Positions 43,057 to 51,105 of a stretch of 64,000 bases of DNA are shown piece after piece. The notes under the pieces were generated by a model that was not told the origin of the DNA, made no database searches, and worked only from the letters and a program-made list of their open reading frames with translations. Position 1 is the first letter of the stretch. Every line of letters starts with the position of its first letter. Source of the stretch: Methanohalophilus halophilus (GTDB lineage: Archaea; Halobacteriota; Methanosarcinia; Methanosarcinales; Methanosarcinaceae). Where the stretch lies: the NCBI RefSeq assembly GCF_001889405.1, contig NZ_CP017921.1:1378057-1442056 (forward strand), given 5' to 3'. A program made the translations under genes and the position numbers.

Positions 43057-44559
43057 TCACCGCCTCCTTGCAAACAGTTTGCTGATATCATTACTGGTGA
43101 TTATACCGATTACATATCTGTCATTATCAATCACAGGCATTGCTGATACTTCCTTCATGTCAAGATTGCGTGCTGCAATATCTATGGGATCGGTGGCATT
43201 GGAGGTTAGAACCTTTTTTGTCATGATATCTTTCACATAATTACATCCTGTTTCAGCAACAGCTTTGGATATGTCCCATGCAGTCACAATGCCTGACAGT
43301 TTTCCATCTTCTGAAACAACAGGCAAATGGCTAAAAGTATTTTCCATTATCATTTTAGCTGCTTCATGGAAGGTTGCGTTTTCATCGATGACTACTACAT
43401 CCCTGGCCATAATATCCTGTACTAGTGGGTTTCTGGTTGTTTGTCTCATCGGTTTGCATGTGGCTTTTGCAGGAAGTCTCTGGGATGGGCTGTTTACAAA
43501 AAATTCTCCAGTTGCGACCCATTTTTTCAGTTCCCCTGCAATCTCACGTGATTTTTTGAAACTTGACATGGAGGAGGTGGGTGTATCTTTGCCGTTTATT
43601 TCGATGCTACCGGAGCGTAGTTCTTCATAATTGACCTTTCTGAGAACAGGTCTGTCCCTACTTGGCACCCCGTAATCCAGTACGTTTGTAACTACATCTT
43701 TATCTGTAACGGCAGTTGATTGTGCAAGTTGTTCATTCAGTATGGGGATGGGTATGCCCATACCAACATAGAGGGAAGTGCCGTATTCATGGAAATTCGC
43801 CGCACGAATATAATCGGCACTCATATCTTTCAGGTCACCTCGAAGCATCAATGTACCAAAATTGGTTTCCGGGCTGTGCTGTGTTCCTTCTCCAATAATA
43901 TGTCCTTTTGTCCCACCAAGGAATATAGGTGTGCCAACTCCTATTGTCTGGTAATCAGGATCATTGGATAATGGTGACAGTACGCCAGCGCCGGAATAGG
44001 TGACATTTCCATAGTTGGGAAGTAAGGAACCCATATATGTGTAAATCGTTCTGTTTATCCCGTTAGTAGCAACATTGTACTTCTGATACCCGTTACGGGG
44101 GTTGATCATAATTGCCTGGTTCAGGTCATATATGTTGAGTGTAGTGTCAAGCGTTTTTCGGGGATAACAATCGGTACCATAAGATGTGGCATGAAGATCA
44201 ATGGATTTACCGCGTATCAGGTCCTCAATTACATGGGCCCCGCCATAATCGAAACCTTCAGTTTCGGAAAGTTGTCCTGCTCCGATAAAGGCATCTACTG
44301 CAGCTACGCCTGAGTAGGCTTCCACGCCATTCAAAAAAACCTTATTCATTTTCATTGGTGGTTCTGGATGTCCGAAATTGAGCCACACTCCAGAGGAACA
44401 CATTGCTCCAAATGTACCGGTGGTAACTACATCAACTTCCCTAGCAGCCTCTTTTGCACCCAGTTCTCCCACTATACCTACCATTTCCTCAGCCGTCACA
44501 ACATTGACATTACCCTCATTTATTCTCCTGTTTATCTCCTCTATGGATTTTTCTACCAT
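43057..44559 (-). CDS. DUF39/COG1900 L-aspartate semialdehyde sulfurtransferase with CBS pair
   Basis: A 500-residue protein. The first 370 residues are the COG1900 (DUF39) domain with an early Cys (GTFGAMCSSGVWLNFGH) and a DCYPRKTLDT motif; the last 120 form two CBS domains (IMARDVVVIDENATFHEAAK and IMTKKVLTSNATDPIDIAAR). In methanogens this protein mobilises sulfide sulfur onto aspartate semialdehyde for homocysteine, and CBS domains may sense adenosyl nucleotides. AGAGGTAG precedes the ATG. It heads the operon of three. Confidence 0.92.
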   Translation of the reverse strand: MVEKSIEEINRRINEGNVNVVTAEEMVGIVGELGAKEAAREVDVVTTGTFGAMCSSGVWLNFGHPEPPMKMNKVFLNGVEAYSGVAAVDAFIGAGQLSETEGFDYGGAHVIEDLIRGKSIDLHATSYGTDCYPRKTLDTTLNIYDLNQAIMINPRNGYQKYNVATNGINRTIYTYMGSLLPNYGNVTYSGAGVLSPLSNDPDYQTIGVGTPIFLGGTKGHIIGEGTQHSPETNFGTLMLRGDLKDMSADYIRAANFHEYGTSLYVGMGIPIPILNEQLAQSTAVTDKDVVTNVLDYGVPSRDRPVLRKVNYEELRSGSIEINGKDTPTSSMSSFKKSREIAGELKKWVATGEFFVNSPSQRLPAKATCKPMRQTTRNPLVQDIMARDVVVIDENATFHEAAKMIMENTFSHLPVVSEDGKLSGIVTAWDISKAVAETGCNYVKDIMTKKVLTSNATDPIDIAARNLDMKEVSAMPVIDNDRYVIGIITSNDISKLFARRR

Positions 44560-44687
44560 GGAATCTACCTCTGTTAATATGCTTTGGTAATATTAGGATA
44601 TCTATATATTACTTCTGGTTATTGGATGTAAATCTTTTTTGTTTTTGTGAATCAAAGAGTTATTATATTTGGTGAAATATATGGCAA

Positions 44688-47498
44688 ATGGGAGTTGGTA
44701 TGGTGTTAATGGGTACAAGCGTACATAATTCATTATTTGACGATATGTTCTATGAAATCCTGGCAAAGGATATATCATTTGACCAAAAAATGGAAGAACT
44801 TGCAAAAGCACTTCCTAAAATACTTCAGTATTCAGAGAAGGCATCTGCAAGGATTTCTTTTGGTCCTTATTCTTATAGGTCTCCTGGCTTTAAGCAGGGT
44901 AAATATCAAATATCCTCTTCAAATATATCCAAAAATGATGAGGAAGACCATGAGTTATGTCTTGAGTTATTTTATAATAACCTTTCATTGAAAAATAATT
45001 ACGCACCTTTCAATTCTGATGAGAAACAAAAACTTGATTTTATTGCAAATATCTTGTCTATATTTATTGATAAGGAGATCGAATTGAAAAAAGTCCGGTA
45101 TGATTACGATTTCCTTTTGGGCAGTACAAATGAAATTACATATTCCCTCAACAGTGAAGGAAAAATTGTCTATATTTCACCCAAGATTCAAGAATACGGC
45201 TTGCATCCTGAACAAATGATTTCCCGGCCATTCACAGATTATATATATCCGGATGATAGCGATGAATGGTTGAGCATATTCAAAAACATAACATCAGTGG
45301 ATCCCTTGCCTCTTAAAGCACAGATACGTATTCAGAATTACAATAAAGAATTGCATTGGTTCCAGAATCATATAGATCCAATATACGATGGAATGGGAAA
45401 TTTTTTGGGAATTAATGGTATAATCAGTGAAATAAACAGGAGAAAAGAGGCGGAAATCCATTCTCAGGAACAGTCCAATGCGTTTCGTTTTCTTGCAAGA
45501 GCATGCAATCAGTTCGTCGATCCTTTTTTTGAAGATATTGATCTGCTCATAGAACCAGTTCTGGAAAAGATTATGGGAATTCTTGATGCAGATTCAATTT
45601 TTATATATGAACTAAACCATAGCGAAAATAATCTGCATCTAACACATTACACTTGCGTGCCACATTTAAAAGAAAAATGCGAACTGGCAATGGACAAATT
45701 AAGCTCACTGTCAACTGCACAATTCCCGAATATAATTGAGAAATTCCAGAAAAATGAGCCCTATTCTGTGAATTCTATAGGGCAAATTCCAGATTCTGAA
45801 AAAAATCTGAAAGGACTTTTGACAACATTGGGTATTGAATCGGCTCAGATTATGCCTGTGCATGTCGAAAATCAGTTAGTAGGATTTATCGGTGTAGTTT
45901 CTGGCACAAAAAATAAACAGTGGCCATCTTATAGTGACGATCTCCTCAGGATATTGTTTGATTCTATATTCAATGCAAAGGAACGAGGTAAAACCTATAG
46001 GATGCTTGATAATACAATGCATCTTTACCGTTCTCTTTTTGACAGATCAAACGATGCTATCTTCATCCACTCTTCTGAGGGTACTATAATAGATGCCAAT
46101 AGAAGTGCCTGCAAAATAATTGGCTGTTCCCATTCTGATCTGTTATCTATGAAAATTGCTGATATTTATCCTCCCGAATCTAAATATGTGGCACAGTCAA
46201 ACTCAGCAATCCAGAAAACGTTGAATGAAGGATCCACACGTTTTGAATCGAAAATGAAACATATGTATGATTCAGTTATTGATGTTGAGATCAGTTCTTC
46301 TGTACTTGATAAAGAAAATAATATTGTGCTTAGCATAGTAAGAGATATTACCGAACGTAAAAAGTACGAAATGGAACTGGAAAGTTATCGCAAACATCTG
46401 GAAGAACTTGTGGATCAACGTACCTCTGAACTCCAAACTGCCAATTCCTGGGTCTCTGCCCTCTATGACAATGCTCCTATAGGTATCGGTGTGCTTGATA
46501 ATGATCTGGAATTGATTGATCTTAATAAAGGTATGGCCGAAATTACTGGCATTCCTAGAGAAAATATTGTAGGTAAATCTCTATTTTCTATATGCACTGA
46601 AGGATCTTCAAAGTATCTCGATAAGGACCTAGGGCCAGACATTCTTGAAAAACAATTTTCCACAGAATTGCACTGGGTATGCAATAAAAAACACATCTGT
46701 ATACAGTTCAATTCCCAGCCACTGGGTTTGAATGATTCTCCTCAAAAGGTGATCTTTACTGCACAGGACATTACACGAAGAAAACAGGCTGAAATTGCCC
46801 TTAAAGATTATGCAGATCAATTGGAGAAATCTAACGAGATGAAGGACCTTTTTACCGATATAATGCGCCATGATCTTTTAAACCCTGCAAATATAGTTAA
46901 GGGTTTCACAGATGTACTCATTAAGAAAGAAAAGGAAGAAAAAAAGATTCATTACCTATCAAGGATCAGGGATAATACAGAACGCTTGATCGATATGATA
47001 GAAAACACAGCTTATCTATCCAAACTTGAATCTACTGAAACCCTTGAATTGCAAAAGATGGACCTGAATCAAATTCTAACTTCCTGCATTTCAGAGATGT
47101 CCCCTCTGGCTGAAAATGAAAATATGGATATAATATACGATCTACAACAGTCATATCCTCTACAGGCCAATCCTATAATCAAGGAGGTTTTTATCAACCT
47201 GCTTTCAAATGCAATCAAATATAGCCCTTCGGAAAATTCAATTCATGTAGGGGTGCAGGAAAACGACGCTGCATTTAAAATAATGATTAAGGATAGTGGT
47301 TCTGGGATTGCTGATGATGATAAACCATACATATTCAACAGGTTTAACCGGGCACAAAAAGGAAGCATAAAGGGTACAGGTCTTGGTCTTGCAATAGTAA
47401 AAAGAATTGTAGATTTGCATGGTGGCAGTGTTGGAGTGGAAGATAATCCGGAAGGGCAGGGTAGTGTTTTCTGGGTATATATGAAAAAAAGACCCTGA
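44688..47498 (+). CDS. Multi-PAS/GAF sensor histidine kinase
   Basis: A soluble 936-residue kinase. An N-terminal domain (residues 15-130) shared with the 53.8 kb kinase is followed by a PAS (about 140-250), a GAF (260-420), two further PAS domains (430-560 and 580-690), and the kinase core: H box TDIMRHDLLNPANIVKGF, N box VFINLLSNAIKYSP, G1 DSGSGIADDD and G2 GTGLGLAIVKRI. It phosphorylates itself in response to an unknown signal. No response regulator is adjacent. The start could be any of the ATGs at 44688, 44700 or 44709; GGAGTT precedes the second. Confidence 0.9.
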   Translation: MGVGMVLMGTSVHNSLFDDMFYEILAKDISFDQKMEELAKALPKILQYSEKASARISFGPYSYRSPGFKQGKYQISSSNISKNDEEDHELCLELFYNNLSLKNNYAPFNSDEKQKLDFIANILSIFIDKEIELKKVRYDYDFLLGSTNEITYSLNSEGKIVYISPKIQEYGLHPEQMISRPFTDYIYPDDSDEWLSIFKNITSVDPLPLKAQIRIQNYNKELHWFQNHIDPIYDGMGNFLGINGIISEINRRKEAEIHSQEQSNAFRFLARACNQFVDPFFEDIDLLIEPVLEKIMGILDADSIFIYELNHSENNLHLTHYTCVPHLKEKCELAMDKLSSLSTAQFPNIIEKFQKNEPYSVNSIGQIPDSEKNLKGLLTTLGIESAQIMPVHVENQLVGFIGVVSGTKNKQWPSYSDDLLRILFDSIFNAKERGKTYRMLDNTMHLYRSLFDRSNDAIFIHSSEGTIIDANRSACKIIGCSHSDLLSMKIADIYPPESKYVAQSNSAIQKTLNEGSTRFESKMKHMYDSVIDVEISSSVLDKENNIVLSIVRDITERKKYEMELESYRKHLEELVDQRTSELQTANSWVSALYDNAPIGIGVLDNDLELIDLNKGMAEITGIPRENIVGKSLFSICTEGSSKYLDKDLGPDILEKQFSTELHWVCNKKHICIQFNSQPLGLNDSPQKVIFTAQDITRRKQAEIALKDYADQLEKSNEMKDLFTDIMRHDLLNPANIVKGFTDVLIKKEKEEKKIHYLSRIRDNTERLIDMIENTAYLSKLESTETLELQKMDLNQILTSCISEMSPLAENENMDIIYDLQQSYPLQANPIIKEVFINLLSNAIKYSPSENSIHVGVQENDAAFKIMIKDSGSGIADDDKPYIFNRFNRAQKGSIKGTGLGLAIVKRIVDLHGGSVGVEDNPEGQGSVFWVYMKKRP

Positions 47499-47512
47499 AA
47501 AACAATATCAAT

Positions 47513-49174
47513 TCAGGTTTTGGGTAACTTCACATGAACTGTGGTACCCAATCCTTCCATACTCCTTGCCCATATACTTCCGTTATGAATATCGATTACC
47601 TTTTTGCATATATAGAGTCCCATGCCAACTCCATTGTAGATGCGAGTTGTGGAGCCATCGATTTGGTAAAACATGTCAAAAATACGCGGAAGTTTTTCTT
47701 TTGGTATGCCTATTCCGCTATCTTTTATCCTTATATGTATGTATTCTTCTTCCTCTTTCAGGGTAATTTTTATTTTACCGGATCCCTGTGTGAATTTTGA
47801 TGCATTGTCCAGTATATTCAGGAAAACGTTTGTTAACCTGTCCCTGTCACCATAGATAAGGGAAGATTTATTTTGAATATCAATGTCTATATCGACATCT
47901 TTCCCTTCTATGTGGACTTTCATTTTATCCATAGCATCCGTTATGATTTCACCAACATCCACCTCTTCGAAGTGATACTGGTATTTGCCCTCTTTTTCCA
48001 TACTCATATAAAGCAGGGAGTCAATCAGCCTTTTGAGACGGTCTGCATTACGGACAACTGCCAGATTTGCTTTTTTCTGGTCTTCGTTCAATTCGCCCAG
48101 TCGTCCTTTATCAAGCAGGTCACTGAATCCTTTGATAGATATCAGGGGCGTTTTCAGTTCATGGGTCAGATTTGCGAGGAATTCACTCTTTAGCTTATCC
48201 AGATTCTTAAGGTCTTCATAGGCTCGCTGGGTCATCTCGAAAAGTTGTGCATTTTCAATTGCAATTCCTATGTGCTTGCCTACATGTTCCAATACTTGCA
48301 GGCTTTTTTCGCTGATTTCATGATTGAGGGGGATAGAAAGCTGGATAAAACCCATTATCTTTTCCCTGGAATAGAGGCGGAATAAAAGATACTTTTTGCG
48401 CTGCATTTGGCCCTGGTAATGGAAAGTATCTTCTGCAACAAGAGGGCCGGAAGGAGAAATTGCAGAATTATCAAACATGTTTTCGACTGCAGAATAGTGA
48501 ATGCTTTCAGGATATTCTCCTCCGGGACCTATATAGGCACGCAATACTGCCTCTTTTTCTTCTGGATTTATTATGTATACTCCACCGGCAGTAATGTCAA
48601 GAAGGTCTCCCATTTCCATTAGCATTTCATCAAGGAGATCATCCACATCAAGAGATTCTGATGCAAGAGCAGATGCTGAATATAGGATGGATATATCACG
48701 TTCCTTTTCCAGAATGGTCCGCTCGGAAGTTTTACGGTCTGTTACATCAAGCAAAATTCCATGGTATTCCAGATTATCATCACATCTGCAGGGGAATGTA
48801 ATCTCTGAAATCCATTTTATACTGCCTGAAGAATCTACGACACGATATTCACATGTAAACTGGTTTGACGAATTTTTCCGGAACCTATCAAACTCATTCT
48901 GGACAAAGCTGCGATCTTCGGGATGAATTAATTCATTATATGTCATCCTCCCTTCCAGGAAATCTTCAGGTCTGTATCCAAAAATTGTTACTCTTTCAGA
49001 TACATAATTTGTCCTGACACGCTGATCCCCGTCCCAAAAAAAAACAATCATGGGGCTTTTATCTATTATTTCTTCGAAGCTTGTTGCAACTGCCGAAATA
49101 TTAGTGCCTTTATATTTATCCCTGGGTTTAAGATACTTCAAATTGTTCCCCGGTACGGACTTTTCTGTAACCAT
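47513..49174 (-). CDS. PAS-GAF sensor histidine kinase
   Basis: A 553-residue soluble kinase: PAS/PAC domain (about 35-150), GAF domain (about 165-310), then HisKA with H box ANLTHELKTPLISIKGF and ATPase N box FLNILDNASKFTQ, G1 DSGIGIPKEK and G2 GVGMGLYICKK. It is convergent with the preceding kinase gene, whose stop is 14 bp away. GGGATGAAT precedes the ATG at 49174. The signal and partner regulator are unknown. Confidence 0.9.
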   Translation of the reverse strand: MVTEKSVPGNNLKYLKPRDKYKGTNISAVATSFEEIIDKSPMIVFFWDGDQRVRTNYVSERVTIFGYRPEDFLEGRMTYNELIHPEDRSFVQNEFDRFRKNSSNQFTCEYRVVDSSGSIKWISEITFPCRCDDNLEYHGILLDVTDRKTSERTILEKERDISILYSASALASESLDVDDLLDEMLMEMGDLLDITAGGVYIINPEEKEAVLRAYIGPGGEYPESIHYSAVENMFDNSAISPSGPLVAEDTFHYQGQMQRKKYLLFRLYSREKIMGFIQLSIPLNHEISEKSLQVLEHVGKHIGIAIENAQLFEMTQRAYEDLKNLDKLKSEFLANLTHELKTPLISIKGFSDLLDKGRLGELNEDQKKANLAVVRNADRLKRLIDSLLYMSMEKEGKYQYHFEEVDVGEIITDAMDKMKVHIEGKDVDIDIDIQNKSSLIYGDRDRLTNVFLNILDNASKFTQGSGKIKITLKEEEEYIHIRIKDSGIGIPKEKLPRIFDMFYQIDGSTTRIYNGVGMGLYICKKVIDIHNGSIWARSMEGLGTTVHVKLPKT

Positions 49175-49542
49175 TAATATTCATCCCTTCTCCATCCTTA
49201 ATTAGCAAAATTATATTGCAATTGAATGCTCTTTTTTAAAGATATATAAACTTATATATGTTTGGGAGAACATATAATATTATTTTTAATGTATAGAAAT
49301 CAAGTTCATACATATTATAATTAATATTTTATTTTTATTTTGAATGTATGTCATTTTTGACATCAGAATGAGTAAATATATATAGCATGTTTTGTTGCAG
49401 TATTCTTGCATTAATGACTCATATAGCCGGTTTACCCGATTATCCTGTTGTCTAGTTTCCAAAAAGTTATATAAAGGCAGAAGGCTATACGGGACAGACC
49501 TTTAACATATCATATTAAAAGCTAAATTCAGAGTTGATTATA
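49175..49542. other. 368-bp AT-rich divergent gap with a palindrome
   Basis: This gap between the PAS-GAF kinase and the FKBP gene holds no convincing frame. It contains ATGTCA-TTTT-TGACAT (49348-49363), a 16-bp dyad of operator type, and several TATA-like runs (AACATATAATATTATT; TTATATAAAGG at about 49467-49477). The latter is well placed for the FKBP promoter, about 70 bp before its start. Confidence 0.4.
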
Positions 49543-50268
49543 TTGGCAATCGAGAACGGAGATTTCATAAAAGTATCATATACTGGTAAATTCGAAGGCG
49601 GTCTGATTTTTGACACTACCGATGAGGAACTGGCCAAGGAAAACCAGATATTCAATCCACGTGGAGTTTATGGCGGTGATGTGGTAGTTGTAGGAGCCGG
49701 TCATACCATTAAAGGACTTGACGAGGATTTTGTTGGCAAGGATGTTGGATACAAGGGAGAACTTGTCATTCCTCCTGAAAAAGGATTTGGAGAACATGAC
49801 CCCAAACAGGTTGAGACCATTTCCCTGAATAAGTTCGAGGACCGTAAAGCAACTCCCGGGATGGGTGTAGAAATAGAAGGAAAACGTGGCGTGGTCACCA
49901 AGGTAATCGGAAGACGTGCACGCGTTGACTTTAATCATCCTCTTGCAGGCAAGGAAGTAACCTATGAATACACCATTGATGAGAAACTCGAAGGAGATGT
50001 TGACAAGATTAATGGTTTGCTTTCCCTCTACACAGGAGTACCAGAAATCGAAGTTGAAGTTGAAGACAAGACTGCCATCATCAATATCCCTGTTGCACTG
50101 AGTTTCAACCAGCGCTGGCTCATGTCAAAGAACAGGATTGCTTCTGAGATAATCGAAAACATCGGAATGGAACAAGTCAAATTTGTCGAGACTTATCCGG
50201 TAGAATCCCCTGCACCTGCAGAAGGGGCAGAAACAGAAAGCGAAGATAATGGCTCTGGTGAAGAGTAA
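49543..50268 (+). CDS. FKBP-type peptidyl-prolyl cis-trans isomerase, long archaeal type
   Basis: A 241-residue protein. Residues 3-90 plus 150 onward make up an FKBP domain with a large inserted flap (GDFIKVSYTGKFEGGLIFD, GAGHTIKGLDEDFVG, KGELVIPPEKGFGEHD, FNHPLAGKEVTYEY), as in SlyD and the 26-kDa archaeal FKBPs. The last 80 residues are a separate domain of unknown role ending in an acidic tail. It is a cytosolic chaperone/isomerase. The TTG at 49543 follows GAGTTGAT by 4 nt and puts Met next to AIENGDF; a TTG at 49534 is an alternative. Confidence 0.9.
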   Translation: MAIENGDFIKVSYTGKFEGGLIFDTTDEELAKENQIFNPRGVYGGDVVVVGAGHTIKGLDEDFVGKDVGYKGELVIPPEKGFGEHDPKQVETISLNKFEDRKATPGMGVEIEGKRGVVTKVIGRRARVDFNHPLAGKEVTYEYTIDEKLEGDVDKINGLLSLYTGVPEIEVEVEDKTAIINIPVALSFNQRWLMSKNRIASEIIENIGMEQVKFVETYPVESPAPAEGAETESEDNGSGEE

Positions 50269-50331
50269 TCTTCGCCAATTTTTTATATCATAAGCGCTGT
50301 TCACCAGATGCTTGTGATTGTTTTTCATTAT

Positions 50332-50416
50332 GCTGAGGTAGCCAAGCGGCCTACGGCGCCGGTCTTGAAAACCGGTGGTGCTCTGCGCCCCGGGAGTTCG
50401 AATCTCCCCCTCAGCG
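50332..50416 (+). tRNA. tRNA-Ser (anticodon TGA)
   Basis: GCTGAGG (50332-50338) pairs with CCTCAGC (50409-50415); the discriminator is G, as expected for Ser. The anticodon arm CCGGT-CTTGAAA-ACCGG gives TGA, and the long variable arm GGTGCTCTGCGCC shows class II. CCA is not encoded. It reads UCA. Confidence 0.96.
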
Positions 50417-50454
50417 TCTCTCTATTTTTTAATAATCAAAAAAAAGAAGGTAGG

Positions 50455-50982
50455 TTATTCTTTCAGGAATTCCAGGACTGTTTTGCCGAATGAGCGAGCA
50501 GCGTCTGGGTCCCTGGCAGTGATTATATGACCATCTCTGATAACATCTTTGTCCTGGTATTCAGCTCCTCCCTCTTTGATCTGTTTTACACTTTCCGGAT
50601 CGTTGAATACAGTGCTCTTTTTACCCTTCAGTATTCCTGCTTTTGCCAGTACTACCGGTGATATACAGATAGCAGCGATTAATTTTTCCTGCTTGTAGGC
50701 ATTCTGGACAATTTCATGCAGTTCTTTATTATCCCAGAGGTATTTTTTTGCACCTCCTCCTCCTGAAATAACGATGGCATCATAACTATCGGCCTTTTCA
50801 GAGGAAATAGTTGTGTCGGGTTTAACTTTACCTCCAAGCATCCCTCTGGCAACTTTTTTTTGGTTTGTTGCAACGGTTATATCAAATCCTGCACTTTCAA
50901 AGATCTCTCTGGGTTGAAGGAATTCTTCGTCACGGAAATTTTCCTGGGCGATTACCATTAGTATTTTCTTTTTATTATCCAT
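50455..50982 (-). CDS. DJ-1/PfpI family protein
   Basis: A 175-residue class I glutamine amidotransferase-like protein: ILMVIAQENFRDEEF with the conserved Glu after the first strand, DAIVISGGGGAKKYLW and the nucleophile elbow IAAICISPVVLAKAG with its Cys. Members act as protein deglycases, proteases or chaperones. I chose the ATG at 50982 because AAGGTGATC stands just before it. It is transcribed alone, between tRNA-Ser and the hybrid kinase. Confidence 0.88.
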   Translation of the reverse strand: MDNKKKILMVIAQENFRDEEFLQPREIFESAGFDITVATNQKKVARGMLGGKVKPDTTISSEKADSYDAIVISGGGGAKKYLWDNKELHEIVQNAYKQEKLIAAICISPVVLAKAGILKGKKSTVFNDPESVKQIKEGGAEYQDKDVIRDGHIITARDPDAARSFGKTVLEFLKE

Positions 50983-51105
50983 ACCGATCACCTTATTATG
51001 ATATCTGGTGTATCCTATTTGGCATTACCGATTATAATGCCAATACAATAAATATTCTGGACTTCTCAGTTTTTTATGTTTTATGTTTTCTGGAAATCTG
51101 GCAAA

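Noticed and set aside
43057..44559. Reading the CBS-containing protein as an IMP dehydrogenase
   Set aside because: The CBS pair is C-terminal and the main domain is DUF39/COG1900, with the NIL-ferredoxin and UPF0280 partners alongside; no IMPDH motif is present.
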